Assembly: GCF_009741735.1 (NCBI RefSeq)
Contig: NZ_WHOH01000003.1
Location: 1,054,001 to 1,118,000, forward strand
Origin: Lentibacillus sp. JNUCC-1
Lineage (GTDB): Bacteria; Bacillota; Bacilli; Bacillales; Amphibacillaceae
Length of the DNA: 64,000 nucleotides
Direction of reading: 5' to 3'
How positions within the stretch are numbered: position 1 is the first letter of the stretch; each line of letters opens with the position of its first letter. This document shows positions 41,069 to 50,624 of this stretch, piece by piece. Under the pieces are notes generated by a model. It saw nothing but the letters and a program-made list of their open reading frames with translations. It was not told the origin of the DNA and did no database searches. A program made the translations under genes and the position numbers.

Positions 41069-42420
41069 CAACAGTTGCTTTCCATACACTTGGCTGTAAA
41101 GTCAATCACTATGAAACAGAAGGCATTTGGAATATGTTCAAAGCAAATGGGTATGAGCGGGTGGATTTTGAAAAACAGGCTGATATTTATGTAATCAATA
41201 CATGCACAGTCACAAATACTGGTGACAAGAAAAGCAGGCAGGTCATACGCAGAGCAGTTCGAAAAAACCCTGAGTCAGTTGTCTGTGTGACGGGATGTTA
41301 TGCCCAAACATCACCTGGTGAAATCATGGAAATTCCCGGCGTTGACGTAGTTGTCGGCACTCAGAACCGAAAAGAAATGATCGGCTATATTGAAGAACAT
41401 ATGAAAACACGACAGCCCATCAATGGTGTCGCAAACATTATGAAAAACCGTACGTTTGAAGAAATGGACGTACCGGCATTTACCGATCGTACCCGGGCAT
41501 CCTTAAAGATACAGGAAGGTTGTAATAATTTCTGTACCTTCTGCATTATCCCCTGGTCCAGAGGGTTATTACGGTCGCGGGATCCAGAGAATGTATTGAA
41601 GCAAGCGAGACAGCTTGTTGAGGCTGGTTATAAAGAGATTGTGCTTACAGGCATTCATACAGCAGGCTATGGTGAAGATATGAAAGATTATAATTTTGCC
41701 AACCTGCTTTATGATTTGGAACATAAAGTGGAAGGACTCAAGCGCATTCGAATTTCTTCAATTGAAGCCAGTCAAATTACAGATGAAGTGATTGATATCC
41801 TTGACCAATCAAAGAAAATTGTCCGGCATTTGCATATTCCGCTTCAGGCTGGCTCTGACTCTGTGCTTAAACGTATGCGTCGTAAATACTCCACAGCATA
41901 TTACCGTGAAAAGATTGAAAAGATCCGTCAAGCTTTACCCGATTTAGCGATTACATCAGATGTAATTGTCGGTTTTCCAGGCGAGACAGATAAAGAATTT
42001 AATGAAACCTATCAATTTATTGAAGACCTTGGCTACGCTGAATTGCATGTATTTCCATTTTCACGCAGAACCGGCACACCTGCCGCACGCATGGACAACC
42101 AAGTCGATAACGATACAAAAAATGATCGGGTGCATCAAATGATCACATTGTCAGAAAAACTTGCCATGCAATATGCTAAACAGTTTGAGAATGAATTGCT
42201 TGAAGTGATACCAGAAGAACATTCCGAAGACCCAGATGAACCCAACATGCTGATTGGTTACACCGATAATTATCTGAAAGTGAAATTTGAAGGTACGCCC
42301 GATATGATCGGACAAATTGTTCGCATTAAGTTATTGAAAGTAGACTATCCAATTAATGAAGGACAATTTGTGCGCATAATGGACGAAGCAACGAATCAGC
42401 CTATATCAGCACAGTCATAA
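41065..42420 (+). CDS. mtaB: tRNA t6A37 methylthiotransferase MtaB
   Basis: 451-aa radical SAM methylthiotransferase (ms2t6A). N-terminal UPF0004 domain starting [17 protein letters not shown] with the second cluster Cys residues (CTVTN, CVTGCYA), radical SAM motif CNNFCTFC (about residues 153-160), [12 protein letters not shown], and a C-terminal TRAM domain. ATG 41065 after GAGGTGTC. Ends at a strong terminator. Confidence 0.96.
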   Translation: MTTVAFHTLGCKVNHYETEGIWNMFKANGYERVDFEKQADIYVINTCTVTNTGDKKSRQVIRRAVRKNPESVVCVTGCYAQTSPGEIMEIPGVDVVVGTQNRKEMIGYIEEHMKTRQPINGVANIMKNRTFEEMDVPAFTDRTRASLKIQEGCNNFCTFCIIPWSRGLLRSRDPENVLKQARQLVEAGYKEIVLTGIHTAGYGEDMKDYNFANLLYDLEHKVEGLKRIRISSIEASQITDEVIDILDQSKKIVRHLHIPLQAGSDSVLKRMRRKYSTAYYREKIEKIRQALPDLAITSDVIVGFPGETDKEFNETYQFIEDLGYAELHVFPFSRRTGTPAARMDNQVDNDTKNDRVHQMITLSEKLAMQYAKQFENELLEVIPEEHSEDPDEPNMLIGYTDNYLKVKFEGTPDMIGQIVRIKLLKVDYPINEGQFVRIMDEATNQPISAQS

Positions 42421-42449
42421 AGAAAACCGGCGCTTGCCGGTTTTCTTTA
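42420..42449 (+). terminator. Terminator after mtaB
   Basis: AAGAAAACCGGC / GCCGGTTTTCTT stem with CTT loop region; T-rich end. Confidence 0.9.
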
Positions 42450-42517
42450 TGCAACAGATGGAAAGAAGTGCTATGATAGATATGAATAAGAACTTACATA
42501 CAGAGAGGACGTTATAC

Positions 42518-43189
42518 ATGCAAAAGGAACTTGCTAAGTACATTGATCACACCGCATTAAAACCAGGTACAACTTCAAACGAGATCGATCAGTTAGTTCA
42601 AGAAGCTGCAAAATACGAATTTGCTTCAGTTTGCATAAACCCTTATTGGGTGAAAAGATGTTATGATCAATTAAAAAACACATCGGTAAAAGTGTGTACG
42701 GTTATCGGTTTTCCTTTGGGTGCCACAGCTACGGAAGCTAAAGCATTTGAAGTGAAAACAGCCATCGAACATGGTGCTACTGAAGTCGATATGGTCATCA
42801 ATGTCGGAGAACTGAAAGCCGGCCATGATGAAAACGTCCAAACCGATATTGCCGAGGTGGTAAAAGCCGCTAAAAATCAGGCGCTGGTTAAAGTCATTAT
42901 CGAAACATCTTTATTAACTGAAGAAGAAAAAATTCGTGCCTGTCAATTGTCGAAAGCAGCAGGAGCCGATTTTGTTAAAACTTCAACAGGCTTTTCAGGG
43001 GGAGGCGCGACAGCTGAAGATATTAAGCTGATGCGTGCTACAGTAGGACCGGAGATGGGCGTCAAAGCTTCTGGAGGCGTGCGCGATAGAGAAACAGCAC
43101 TTGCTATGATAGAAAATGGTGCGACACGAATCGGTGCCAGTGCAGGTATTGCTATCGTAGAAGGTGGAACTGGAGAATCAACTTATTAA
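42518..43189 (+). CDS. deoC: Deoxyribose-phosphate aldolase
   Basis: 223-aa class I aldolase splitting deoxyribose-5-phosphate to glyceraldehyde-3-phosphate and acetaldehyde. [10 protein letters not shown] start, [20 protein letters not shown], the Schiff-base Lys in [10 protein letters not shown] region (about 151) and [18 protein letters not shown] with the proton-relay Lys in FVKTSTGF. In B. subtilis deoC is in the dra-nupC-pdp operon; here it follows mtaB. ATG 42518 behind GAGAGGACG. Confidence 0.95.
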   Translation: MQKELAKYIDHTALKPGTTSNEIDQLVQEAAKYEFASVCINPYWVKRCYDQLKNTSVKVCTVIGFPLGATATEAKAFEVKTAIEHGATEVDMVINVGELKAGHDENVQTDIAEVVKAAKNQALVKVIIETSLLTEEEKIRACQLSKAAGADFVKTSTGFSGGGATAEDIKLMRATVGPEMGVKASGGVRDRETALAMIENGATRIGASAGIAIVEGGTGESTY

Positions 43190-43200
43190 ACAGAATAGTG

Positions 43201-43229
43201 TTGACCATGTTAGATTCATATATTATAAT
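43201..43229 (+). promoter_or_regulatory. Sigma-A promoter of rpsU-yqeY
   Basis: TTGACC (43201-43206), 17 bases, TATAAT (43224-43229). A short inverted repeat AGCATAT / ATATGCT follows at about 43236-43255. Confidence 0.82.
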
Positions 43230-43296
43230 AACATAAGCATATAAGTTCATATGCTATGAAGAAATTGGCTGTTGCTTCGGAGGGAGGGAAATTAGC

Positions 43297-43470
43297 ATGT
43301 CAAATACAACTCGCGTTCGTAAAAACGAGTCTCTTGAAGATGCTCTTCGTCGCTTTAAGCGTAATGTATCAAAAAGTGGTACATTATCTGAATATCGCAA
43401 GCGTGAATACTATGAAAAGCCCAGTGTTCGCCGCAAGAAGAAATCAGAGGCTGCCAGAAAGCGCAAATAA
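43297..43470 (+). CDS. rpsU: 30S ribosomal protein S21
   Basis: 57-aa basic protein bS21. Begins [20 protein letters not shown] and ends with a Lys/Arg-rich tail ([13 protein letters not shown]). ATG 43297 after GGAGGGAGGGAAATTAGC, a very strong ribosome site. Cotranscribed with yqeY. Confidence 0.97.
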   Translation: MSNTTRVRKNESLEDALRRFKRNVSKSGTLSEYRKREYYEKPSVRRKKKSEAARKRK

Positions 43471-43486
43471 AGGGTGCTGAACATTT

Positions 43487-43936
43487 ATGACATTGTTGGA
43501 AGAATTGAATCAGGATATGAAACAGGCAATGAAAGATAAAGACAAAGAAAAGTTGAGCGTCATTCGTATGGTGAAAGCTTCATTGCAAAATGAGGCAATT
43601 AACACCGGGAAAGATTCTCTTTCCAAAGAAGAAGAGCTCACAATACTCTCAAGAGAATTGAAGCAACGAAAAGATTCCCTCCAGGAGTTTAAAAATGCAG
43701 GACGAGATGATCTGGTTGAAAAGCTCGATAAAGAAATTCAAATCCTGACAAAATACATGCCTGAACAACTTTCTCCTGAAGAATTGGATCTAATGGTTCA
43801 ACAAACCATCGAAGAAGTTAATGCAACTTCACCAAAAGACATGGGGAAAGTCATGAGCGCCATCATGCCGAAAACAAAAGGCAAAGCTGACGGTGCCCTG
43901 GTTAACCAACTGGTACAAAAGCATTTAAAACAATGA
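43487..43936 (+). CDS. yqeY: GatB/YqeY-domain protein
   Basis: 149-aa helical protein of the YqeY family, related to the tail domain of GatB amidotransferase, so tRNA interaction is suspected but not shown. [34 protein letters not shown] start, [12 protein letters not shown] middle, and [25 protein letters not shown] end are typical. ATG 43487. Ends before a terminator. Confidence 0.95.
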   Translation: MTLLEELNQDMKQAMKDKDKEKLSVIRMVKASLQNEAINTGKDSLSKEEELTILSRELKQRKDSLQEFKNAGRDDLVEKLDKEIQILTKYMPEQLSPEELDLMVQQTIEEVNATSPKDMGKVMSAIMPKTKGKADGALVNQLVQKHLKQ

Positions 43937-43940
43937 AACA

Positions 43941-43981
43941 TAAAAAGTCCTTGCAATCACCATCAGCAAGGACTTTTTTTA
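43941..43981 (+). terminator. Terminator after yqeY
   Basis: AAAAAGTCCTTGC / GCAAGGACTTTTT stem and T tail. Confidence 0.92.
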
Positions 43982-44051
43982 TGCATTTAACCTGCAAATG
44001 CTTCACAAAATCCGTAAACTGCGAACTAACTTAAGACTGCCACTGGCAACC

Positions 44052-44230
44052 GCTCGGGGAAAACACTCCGCGTCCAGCGGGCGCTGCTGAGCCTCGGGCC
44101 CACAGGATGTGGGTCATGAAGGCGTTGCGACAGGACGTCGCGGTTTTAGCCTTCCTTCCCCTCTGACGACCTCCGGGGTCTCACCGAGGCTTTGCATCCC
44201 GCAGGAGTCTTCGCGTTTTTCCCCGAGCTG
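44052..44230 (+). repeat. Alpha module of copy B (long form)
   Basis: Ends GCTCGGGGAAAAC and GTTTTTCCCCGAGC form an inverted repeat. Internal stem GCGGG / CCCGC pairs where copies A and C have GTGGG / CCCAC. The long-form block (about 44096-44163) includes the hairpin GCGACAGGACGTCGC. Confidence 0.9.
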
Positions 44231-44234
44231 ATTG

Positions 44235-44400
44235 AGAAGTGTTCACCTTTCTTCTTGCTTTTGTGGGTAGAATAGTTGAAAGTGTGAATGGGCATATAGG
44301 GATTGAAAAAAACATAAACGGAAATAAATCTCATAAGTAAGCCGAGATTATGACTAATAAGGAATCATACCTAACAGTGTGCGGCCCTAGAAGTGTTCAC
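44235..44400 (+). repeat. 12-bp direct repeat flanking spacer of copy B
   Basis: AGAAGTGTTCAC at 44235-44246 and again at 44389-44400, enclosing 142 bases of AT-rich sequence absent from copy C, whose spacer is only about 40 bases. Confidence 0.7.
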
Positions 44401-44423
44401 GTCCATACTTGATTTCTTAATTA

Positions 44424-44700
44424 GAACCGTCCAAGCCACTGAAAAACATAAAGTGATTGGAGCGGAGGGAAGTCGACTCCTGCGGGAACAGCACGAGTCC
44501 GAAGACCCCACAGCGAGTACATTAAGGAGGGTCGACTAAAACCGCCCTTTGCGGGCAACGTCGACATACCCCTTGCCGGGGCAAGGAGGCTGAGGCCGTG
44601 CCCGCGGCTAGAAGACACTGTGAAAGTGGTTTTCTTGAACAGATGTCGCACTTGAGCTGTGATAAAGTTAAAGCGACTTCCCGCAGCGGAAATCACGATG
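44424..44700 (+). repeat. Beta module of copy B
   Basis: Starts GAACCGTCCAAGCCACTG, ends GCAGCGGAAATCACGATG. Outer pairing GTGATT / AATCAC and GGGAAGTCG / CGACTTCCC; inner hairpin GCCCTTTGCGGGC where A and C have GTCCTTTGCGGAC. Contains three GTCGAC palindromes. Confidence 0.9.
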
Positions 44701-45019
44701 CTCTTACAAACATGTTGGTGTTTTGCTTTGCTATATTGGAAATTCTATGTGTTGTAATCGGCATTTTTGAAGTACATATCGGCGTTTTTAACTCATATAT
44801 CGAAAAATCACATGAAATTACTATACGAGTCGCATCCTAAAACTTCACAGGCCAGAAGTCTTAAGTTTGTTTTTCATTAGTTCGCAGTTTGTATCTACTA
44901 TGTAATATGGAATTGGGTTTTGGAATTTGTTATGGTTTCTTTACTTGATGTAAAAAGATATACTGTGTTTAGTTTGGGGGTAAAACATGAGGAGAAATGT
45001 GATCTTATGATATAATTAA

Positions 45020-45045
45020 TGAAACCATTTTCAATGACAATCGTA
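45020..45045 (+). promoter_or_regulatory. Sigma-W type ECF promoter of nfeD-floA-yqfB
   Basis: TGAAAC (45020-45025), 16 bases, CGTA (45042-45045): an exact match to the B. subtilis sigma-W consensus. The homologous yqeZ-yqfAB operon is in the sigma-W regulon, so induction by envelope stress is expected. Confidence 0.9.
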
Positions 45046-45071
45046 TAAACGGTTAACGGAGGGGGTGATGA

Positions 45072-46411
45072 GTGGTGAGTAAAAAAAGAAAGTTCAGGTC
45101 GGTTGTGATGATCTTACTGGTTGTTGCGATTGCATCTATTCAATTTACTACACTGGTTCTCGCTGATAACAGCGGTAGCGGTAAAAAAGTGTATGTGATC
45201 CCCGTTAAAGATGAAGTAGAACGCGGGCTTGAAGCATTTTTAGAGCGAGCGACCAAGGAAGCAAAAGAAGCTTCTGCAGACCACATCATTTTTGAAATCG
45301 ATACACCTGGAGGACGCGTTGATGCAGCCGGCAATATCGCAAATATCCTTCAGAAGCTGGATATACCAACAACAGCATTTGTGATCAACCGTGCACTTTC
45401 AGCCGGATCCTATATTGCACTCTATGCAGACGAAATCTATATGACGCCTCAAGCTACGATGGGCGCAAGCGGCATCATTAATCAGGACGGCACTGCAGCT
45501 GATAAAAAGGCACAGTCTGCTTGGATTGCGGCTATGGAAGGGGCTGCAGAGGCGAAAGAACGTGACCCACTATATGCACGTGCTATGGCAGATGCATCTG
45601 TTGACCTTCCGGAATATGATGCGCCAAAAGGCGAATTTCTTACATTAACGCCTTCCAAAGCTGTTGAAGTCGAATATGCAGAGGGAGTCGTCAAACATCG
45701 TACAGCATTGCTTAATGAATTAGGACTCTCTGGTGCTGAAATTCATGAAGTAGAACAAACGACTGCAGAAGGCATTGCGAGATTTCTCACCAATCCTGTC
45801 GTCATACCAATTCTCTTATCTGTCGCAAGCCTTGGCCTTGTTGTTGAGTTATATTCACCAGGTTTTGGTGTGCCGGGTATTATGGGACTTATAGCTCTCG
45901 TACTGTTTTTCTATGGTCATATTATTGCCGGACTCGCTGGAATGGAATCCGTTATATTGCTCATATTGGGTATTGCACTCATTATTGCAGAGTTTTTTGT
46001 ACCTGGTGGCATTGTTGGCTTACTAGGTGTTGGGGCAGTACTTGGCGCCTTGCTAATGGCTGGTTATGATTTAGGGCATATGGCAATGAGTGTGGGAATA
46101 GCCTTTATCGTATCTGTTGTGGCTGCCGTTATCTTATTTAAGACGATGGGGCTTAATAAGGGATTGTTTAGACACATTGTCTTGCAGGAGCGAACTACGA
46201 CTGAAGAGGGTTATGTATCCAGTGTCAGCCGACTGGAGCTCATAGGTCTGGAAGGTGTTACACAAACACCGCTACGGCCTGCGGGGACTGCCCTTTTTGA
46301 TGACGAACGACTTGACGTTGTTTCCGAAGGGGGTTTGTCGAACAGAATAAGAAGGTTAAAATTGTGAAAACAGAAGGCATGCGTATTGTCGTTAGGCCTA
46401 TGGGAGACTAA
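45072..46411 (+). CDS. yqeZ: NfeD-family membrane protease YqeZ, split near its end by one missing base
   Basis: About 446 aa after correction. Signal/membrane segment (about residues 10-31), a ClpP-like serine protease domain with FEIDTPGGRVDAAGNI and NRALSAGSYIALYAD (Ser nucleophile) and QATMGASG, then four to five membrane helices and a C-terminal OB fold (NfeD domain). Frame lost at 46329-46336: one extra T in GGGGGTTTGTC gives GFVEQNKKVKIVKTEGMRIVV and stop at 46411; uncorrected it stops at 46367. GTG start 45072 (or 45075) after GGAGGGGGTGAT. Works with the flotillin FloA encoded next. Confidence 0.92.
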
Positions 46412-46437
46412 ATACATACTTTAGAGGAGGAAAATAA

Positions 46438-47432
46438 ATGGAATTTGAACAAGTGTTAACATTGATTATTATTGCAGCGATCTTAATTGTTATAGCTGTA
46501 TTATTCACCTTTATTCCTGTAATGCTTTGGATCAGTGCTCTTGCTGCAGGTGTAAAAGTCGGTATTTTTCAACTTGTGGGTATGCGCCTGAGACGTGTTA
46601 TCCCCTCTCGTGTAATTAATCCGCTCATCAAAGCGTACAAAGCAGGTTTGGATGTTAAGACAAACCAGCTTGAGAGTCACTATTTGGCGGGTGGTAACGT
46701 TGACAGAGTGGTCAATGCTTTGATTGCTGCGCACAGGGCTAACATTACCCTTACTTTTGAACGGGCAGCAGCGATTGACCTAGCCGGTCGTGATGTTCTT
46801 GAAGCCGTTCAGATGAGTGTTAACCCGAAAGTCATTGAAACACCGTTTATTGCAGGTATTGCCATGGACGGGATTGAGGTTAAAGCTAAAGCACGTATTA
46901 CTGTAAGAGCCAATATTGACCGCCTTGTCGGTGGTGCCGGTGAAGAAACCGTCATTGCTCGTGTTGGTGAAGGGTCGTCAGTACCATTGGTAGTTCTGAA
47001 ACACATAAGAAGGTACTGGAAAATCCAGATTCCATTTCACACAATGTATTAAGTAAAGGCCTAGATGCCGGAACAGCCTTCGAAATTTTATCCATCGATA
47101 TTGCGGATGTGGATATCGGCAAGAACATCGGGGCGATGCTTCAGACAGATCAGGCTGAGGCAGATAAGAATATTGCTCAGGCTAAAGCCGAAGAACGTCG
47201 TGCGATGGCTGTTGCAAAAGAACAAGAAATGCTTGCCCGCGTTGAAGAAATGCGCGCGTATGTTGTTGAGGCAGAGGCAGAGGTGCCAAAAGCATTGGCA
47301 GAAGCATTACGTTCCGGCAATATGGGTGTTATGGATTATATGAATTACAAAAACATTGATGCTGATACAGATATGCGTGATTCCATTGGCAAACTAAGCA
47401 GTGATGATAATGATGAAGACGATCAACAATAA
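46438..47432 (+). CDS. floA: Flotillin-like protein FloA, split by one missing base
   Basis: 331 aa after correction, the same length as B. subtilis FloA (YqfA). N-terminal membrane hairpin (about residues 5-27), SPFH domain with [24 protein letters not shown] and [28 protein letters not shown], then a Glu/Ala-rich coiled coil ([27 protein letters not shown]). It scaffolds functional membrane microdomains. Frame lost at 46972-46976 (GAAGGGTCGTC): one added base gives [22 protein letters not shown] and joins to the downstream ORF. Likely base-call error. Confidence 0.94.
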
Positions 47433-47452
47433 GCTGAATTGGAGGTTATGCC

Positions 47453-47956
47453 ATGGATGGGCTCTTTGAATTTCTGTCGGCAAACTTTGTTGTAGTCATT
47501 GCGCTGGTTATAGGGCTTATGGGATTCCTGAAAGACAGATCTGACAAGCAGGAGGATGAAAGAAAGCGGCAAACAGCGTCACCTACGAGACGGCAATCAT
47601 GGCCTGACTCAACCCCTTCCGGTCCAACCCAGGTTGAAAGACCGGATGCTGATATGAGACAAACAGCTATAGAATTATATCAACAGTCTCAAAGGGATGC
47701 GTTGGCAAAACGGATGCGCGTTGATCCAGCCGAAACAGAGAACCTCCAGCAAGAAGAAGTCGTTTCTGCTTCGAAATTCAGATCGGCTGATCGATCTGAA
47801 ACAAATCAGGAGAAGCAAGCATTAAAAAGACAGTTTAAAAACCATTTAACGAAAAAAGGAATCGTAAATGGGATTGTTATGTCAGAAGTACTTGGTCGAC
47901 CCAGAGCGCATAAGCCATATCAAAGCGTTACAAAAGAACGAATGGATCGGATATGA
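47453..47956 (+). CDS. yqfB: YqfB-like membrane-anchored protein
   Basis: 167-aa protein with one N-terminal membrane segment (FLSANFVVVIALVIGLMGFL), then a hydrophilic, Gln/Arg/Glu-rich low-complexity region and a short conserved-looking C terminus (KEKGIVNGIVMSEVLGRPRAHKPYQ-type). Called YqfB by position after floA in the sigma-W operon; sequence similarity is weak and the function unknown. Confidence 0.7.
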   Translation: MDGLFEFLSANFVVVIALVIGLMGFLKDRSDKQEDERKRQTASPTRRQSWPDSTPSGPTQVERPDADMRQTAIELYQQSQRDALAKRMRVDPAETENLQQEEVVSASKFRSADRSETNQEKQALKRQFKNHLTKKGIVNGIVMSEVLGRPRAHKPYQSVTKERMDRI

Positions 47957-47968
47957 TCTTCTCATGAA

Positions 47969-48012
47969 AGCCACTAACAGGCTGAACAATGCCTGTTAGT
48001 GGCTTTTTTTGT
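47969..48012 (+). terminator. Terminator after yqfB
   Basis: GCCACTAACAGGC / GCCTGTTAGTGGC stem and TTTTTTT tail. Confidence 0.93.
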
Positions 48013-48066
48013 TCTTAAAAACTGTATCTTTTCATAAGTATGTAATGGGAGAGAGGGGGTTTTCAT

Positions 48067-48348
48067 TTGAAAAAATGGCAGCAGTTTAAACCATGGCTCA
48101 ATCAACATTTGGATCTTCCGTCAGATACACTGCTGGAAGTCCCCCGGATTACTGCAATTGGACAATTCCACGTTTACATAGAAAATCATAAAGGTTTAAT
48201 CCTTTACACCGATCAAAAACTGGTTCTTAAATCAGATCAGGGGGAGATCCAAATTACAGGTCAGGGATTTGTTATAAAAATGATGCTTCCGGAAGAATTA
48301 TTGCTTGAAGGTCAGATCGAAAGTATTCAATTCATTGAAACGCCTTAG
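48067..48348 (+). CDS. yqfC: Sporulation protein YqfC
   Basis: 93-aa YqfC/YabP-family protein; conserved LPSDTLLEVPRITAIGQFHVYIENHKG and a late beta-rich segment. Paired with yqfD in nearly all spore formers; expressed under sigma-E in B. subtilis. TTG start at 48067 after GAGAGGGGG. Confidence 0.93.
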   Translation: MKKWQQFKPWLNQHLDLPSDTLLEVPRITAIGQFHVYIENHKGLILYTDQKLVLKSDQGEIQITGQGFVIKMMLPEELLLEGQIESIQFIETP

Positions 48349-48378
48349 ATATCATTCTAAAGAGAAAGTAGGGAAAAC

Positions 48379-49590
48379 ATGCGGCAGATACAAGCAACAT
48401 TTTTGACAGGGTATGTGACGATCCGAGTCTATGGCGGATATCCTGAACGGTTTTTCCAAAAACTATCCCTAAACGGTATACAGATATGGGATGTTAAAAA
48501 AGAACAAGAGATGGTCTGTACCGGGAAGATGCGCTTAAATGATGTAAAACGAATGCGGTCTTTTAGAAGGGGCACCCACTACAAAGTATCTTTCCAAGAT
48601 AAAAAAGGATTGCCGATTATGATCAATAATATATTGCGTAAACGTGCACTTGTCATAGCGCTTGTGATGAGTGCAGCACTCGTGTTTATTTTATCTAACA
48701 TGGTTTGGAAAATTGAGATCAATAACGTCTCAAAAGAACTGGAAGAAAAGATTGACACCTCGCTGTCCAAGTACGGTATACGCGAGGGGAGCTGGGCATT
48801 GTCCCTTGATGCTCCAAATGTGATCCAGCGGAAGCTTATTGAAGATATTCCGGATTTGTTGTGGATTGGTGTGTCAAAAAAAGGGACAACCTATTTCTTT
48901 GAAGGTGTGGAGAAAATAGTGGTTGAAGAGGAAGAAGCCCCATCCCCACGGAATTTGATCGCCAGTAAAAATGGTGTGATCGAGAACATGTATGTGTCCA
49001 AGGGGCTTCCGCTTGTACATGTTAATGATTTTGTGAATAAAGGAGATCTTCTTGTAGCGGGAGAGTTGCAGTTTGGTGAAGAAGATGATGAAGAGGATAG
49101 CGCGCCCAAAAGTAAAGTCGCTGCGGATGGTGAAATTATAGCCAGAACATGGTATAAAACAACGGTAACTGTGCCTATGAAAACAAATACAGAAAAATTG
49201 ACAGGTGAACACAAACGGCAGTATGCCCTTAAGTTTGGCGAGACGAAACTTCCAATATGGGGCTTTAAAAAACCGGATTATCAAACAATGCACCAAGATA
49301 TTCAAGAGCACCCGTTATATTTTTTAAAGTGGAAACTCCCAATTACTTTCCAAAAGACCATCATCAGCGAAACAGAGCAAAAAACTGAAACAAGAACACG
49401 TGATGAGGCCATGCAAATCGGAAAAAAACAGGCCACTAAAGAATTGCAACTCCAGCTTGGTCCAAAAGCAGAGATTGTATCAAGTAAAGTTTTGCATGAA
49501 TCTGTCGGGCGTGGTAAAGTTAAACTAATCATATATTTAACTGTAAAAGAAGATATAACTGAAACACAACCCCTAACTCAAGGAGATTGA
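48379..49590 (+). CDS. yqfD: Sporulation protein YqfD
   Basis: 403-aa YqfD (SpoIV-like) family. Cytoplasmic N-terminal domain (TGYVTIRVYGGYPERFFQKL), one membrane segment (about residues 88-112, RALVIALVMSAALVFILSNMV), and a large outer domain. Present only in spore formers; exact role unknown. ATG 48379. Stop overlaps the region before phoH. Confidence 0.94.
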   Translation: MRQIQATFLTGYVTIRVYGGYPERFFQKLSLNGIQIWDVKKEQEMVCTGKMRLNDVKRMRSFRRGTHYKVSFQDKKGLPIMINNILRKRALVIALVMSAALVFILSNMVWKIEINNVSKELEEKIDTSLSKYGIREGSWALSLDAPNVIQRKLIEDIPDLLWIGVSKKGTTYFFEGVEKIVVEEEEAPSPRNLIASKNGVIENMYVSKGLPLVHVNDFVNKGDLLVAGELQFGEEDDEEDSAPKSKVAADGEIIARTWYKTTVTVPMKTNTEKLTGEHKRQYALKFGETKLPIWGFKKPDYQTMHQDIQEHPLYFLKWKLPITFQKTIISETEQKTETRTRDEAMQIGKKQATKELQLQLGPKAEIVSSKVLHESVGRGKVKLIIYLTVKEDITETQPLTQGD

Positions 49591-49592
49591 TT

Positions 49593-50555
49593 ATGTCAGA
49601 AAATCTGCATGCCATTGATCTGAGTCTATCCAGTGCGTCAGAAGCTTTGGCACTGTTTGGAACAAATGATAAGTATTTAAAACATCTTGAAGAGCAATTA
49701 AACGTGTCGATTGTAACACGTGGAGAAAAAATCAGCGTATCTGGTGCTGAACAAGACGTTACGCATGTTCAGAATATTCTCCTGAAGCTGCTGGATATCA
49801 TTCGAAAAGGTTTAACGATTACAGAACGTGACGTGGTATATGCTGTGGATCTAGCCAAAGCAGGTAAGATCGATCAGTTTGAAACGTTATTTGAAGATGT
49901 GATCACCAAAACCCATAAGGGCAAAGCAATTCGTGTGAAAACATTAGGCCAAAAAAAATATGTGAATGCTATTAAATCAAATGACCTTGTATTTGGAATT
50001 GGCCCTGCCGGAACTGGAAAGACGTATTTGGCGGTTGTAATGGCCATTCATGCACTTAAAAATGGAACAATCAAACGCGTGATTTTAACCAGACCGGCGG
50101 TTGAAGCCGGTGAAAGCCTGGGCTTTTTGCCTGGTGACCTAAAAGAAAAAGTCGATCCGTATTTGCGCCCATTGTATGACGCTTTGCATGATGTGCTGGG
50201 CACAGAGCACACGGCACGATTAATTGAACGTGAAGTGATTGAAATTGCTCCGCTTGCATACATGCGCGGAAGAACGCTTGATGATGCTTTCGTTATCTTA
50301 GATGAAGCACAAAACACAACTCCGGAACAAATGAAGATGTTTCTGACACGACTCGGTTTCGGCTCGAAAATGATCATAACAGGTGATATTACCCAAGTTG
50401 ACCTGCCTAAGGGGACGACATCCGGGCTCCGTGTTGCAAGCAGTACACTCGCCACCGTCAAAGGGCTGGATTTTGTATACCTCGATCAGACAGACGTTGT
50501 CAGGCATCCGTTGGTTCAGCGGATTATTGATGCATATGAAAAAGAAAATAAATGA
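49593..50555 (+). CDS. phoH: PhoH-family P-loop ATPase
   Basis: 320-aa KH-linked PhoH/PhoL protein. N-terminal KH-like segment (about 25-80), then the ATPase with Walker A GIGPAGTGKTYLA (about residues 135-147), LTRPAVEAGESLGFLPGD, Walker B AFVILDEAQN (about 229-238) and TGDITQVDLP sensor. Associated with RNA metabolism through neighbour YbeY. ATG 49593 behind AAGGAG. Confidence 0.96.
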   Translation: MSENLHAIDLSLSSASEALALFGTNDKYLKHLEEQLNVSIVTRGEKISVSGAEQDVTHVQNILLKLLDIIRKGLTITERDVVYAVDLAKAGKIDQFETLFEDVITKTHKGKAIRVKTLGQKKYVNAIKSNDLVFGIGPAGTGKTYLAVVMAIHALKNGTIKRVILTRPAVEAGESLGFLPGDLKEKVDPYLRPLYDALHDVLGTEHTARLIEREVIEIAPLAYMRGRTLDDAFVILDEAQNTTPEQMKMFLTRLGFGSKMIITGDITQVDLPKGTTSGLRVASSTLATVKGLDFVYLDQTDVVRHPLVQRIIDAYEKENK

Positions 50556-50563
50556 TATAAGCG

Positions 50564-50595
50564 TAAGACCCCGGAAAGCGGGTCTTATTTTACAT
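50564..50595 (+). terminator. Terminator-like hairpin after phoH
   Basis: AAGACCC / GGGTCTT stem plus TATTTTA tail; lies between phoH and pgpH, so may only reduce read-through. Confidence 0.75.
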
Positions 50596-50624
50596 ATAAA
50601 TCTTCTTGTGGCATGAGAGGTGTC

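Larger units (their letters stand above)
44003..44896 (+). repeat. Composite intergenic repeat, copy B
   Basis: About 0.9 kb between yqeY and nfeD. Left end CACAAAATCCGTAAACTGCG (44003-44022) then AACTAACTTAAGACTGCC; right end CTTAAG...TTAGTTCGCAGTTTGTATC (44870-44896), giving inverted AAACTGCGAACTAA ends. Alpha module 44052-44230, AT-rich spacer 44231-44423, beta module 44424-44700, right arm 44701-44896. Plus orientation. No credible coding sequence. Confidence 0.88.

Noticed and set aside
43236..43255. Inverted repeat AGCATAT / ATATGCT upstream of rpsU as an autoregulatory RNA
   Set aside because: Only seven AT-rich base pairs, no comparison available; too weak to claim.
44421..44696. 91-codon minus-strand ORF (and similar ORFs at 44598-44840, 55651-56087) inside the repeats or T-box
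   Set aside because: They lie wholly in structured repeat or leader sequence, have no family match and no ribosome site. Frames of this type are artefacts of the GC-rich modules and are a likely source of spurious hypothetical proteins.
44003..44896. CRISPR array
   Set aside because: Repeats are long, dispersed and imperfect, with no short regularly spaced repeat-spacer units and no cas genes nearby.
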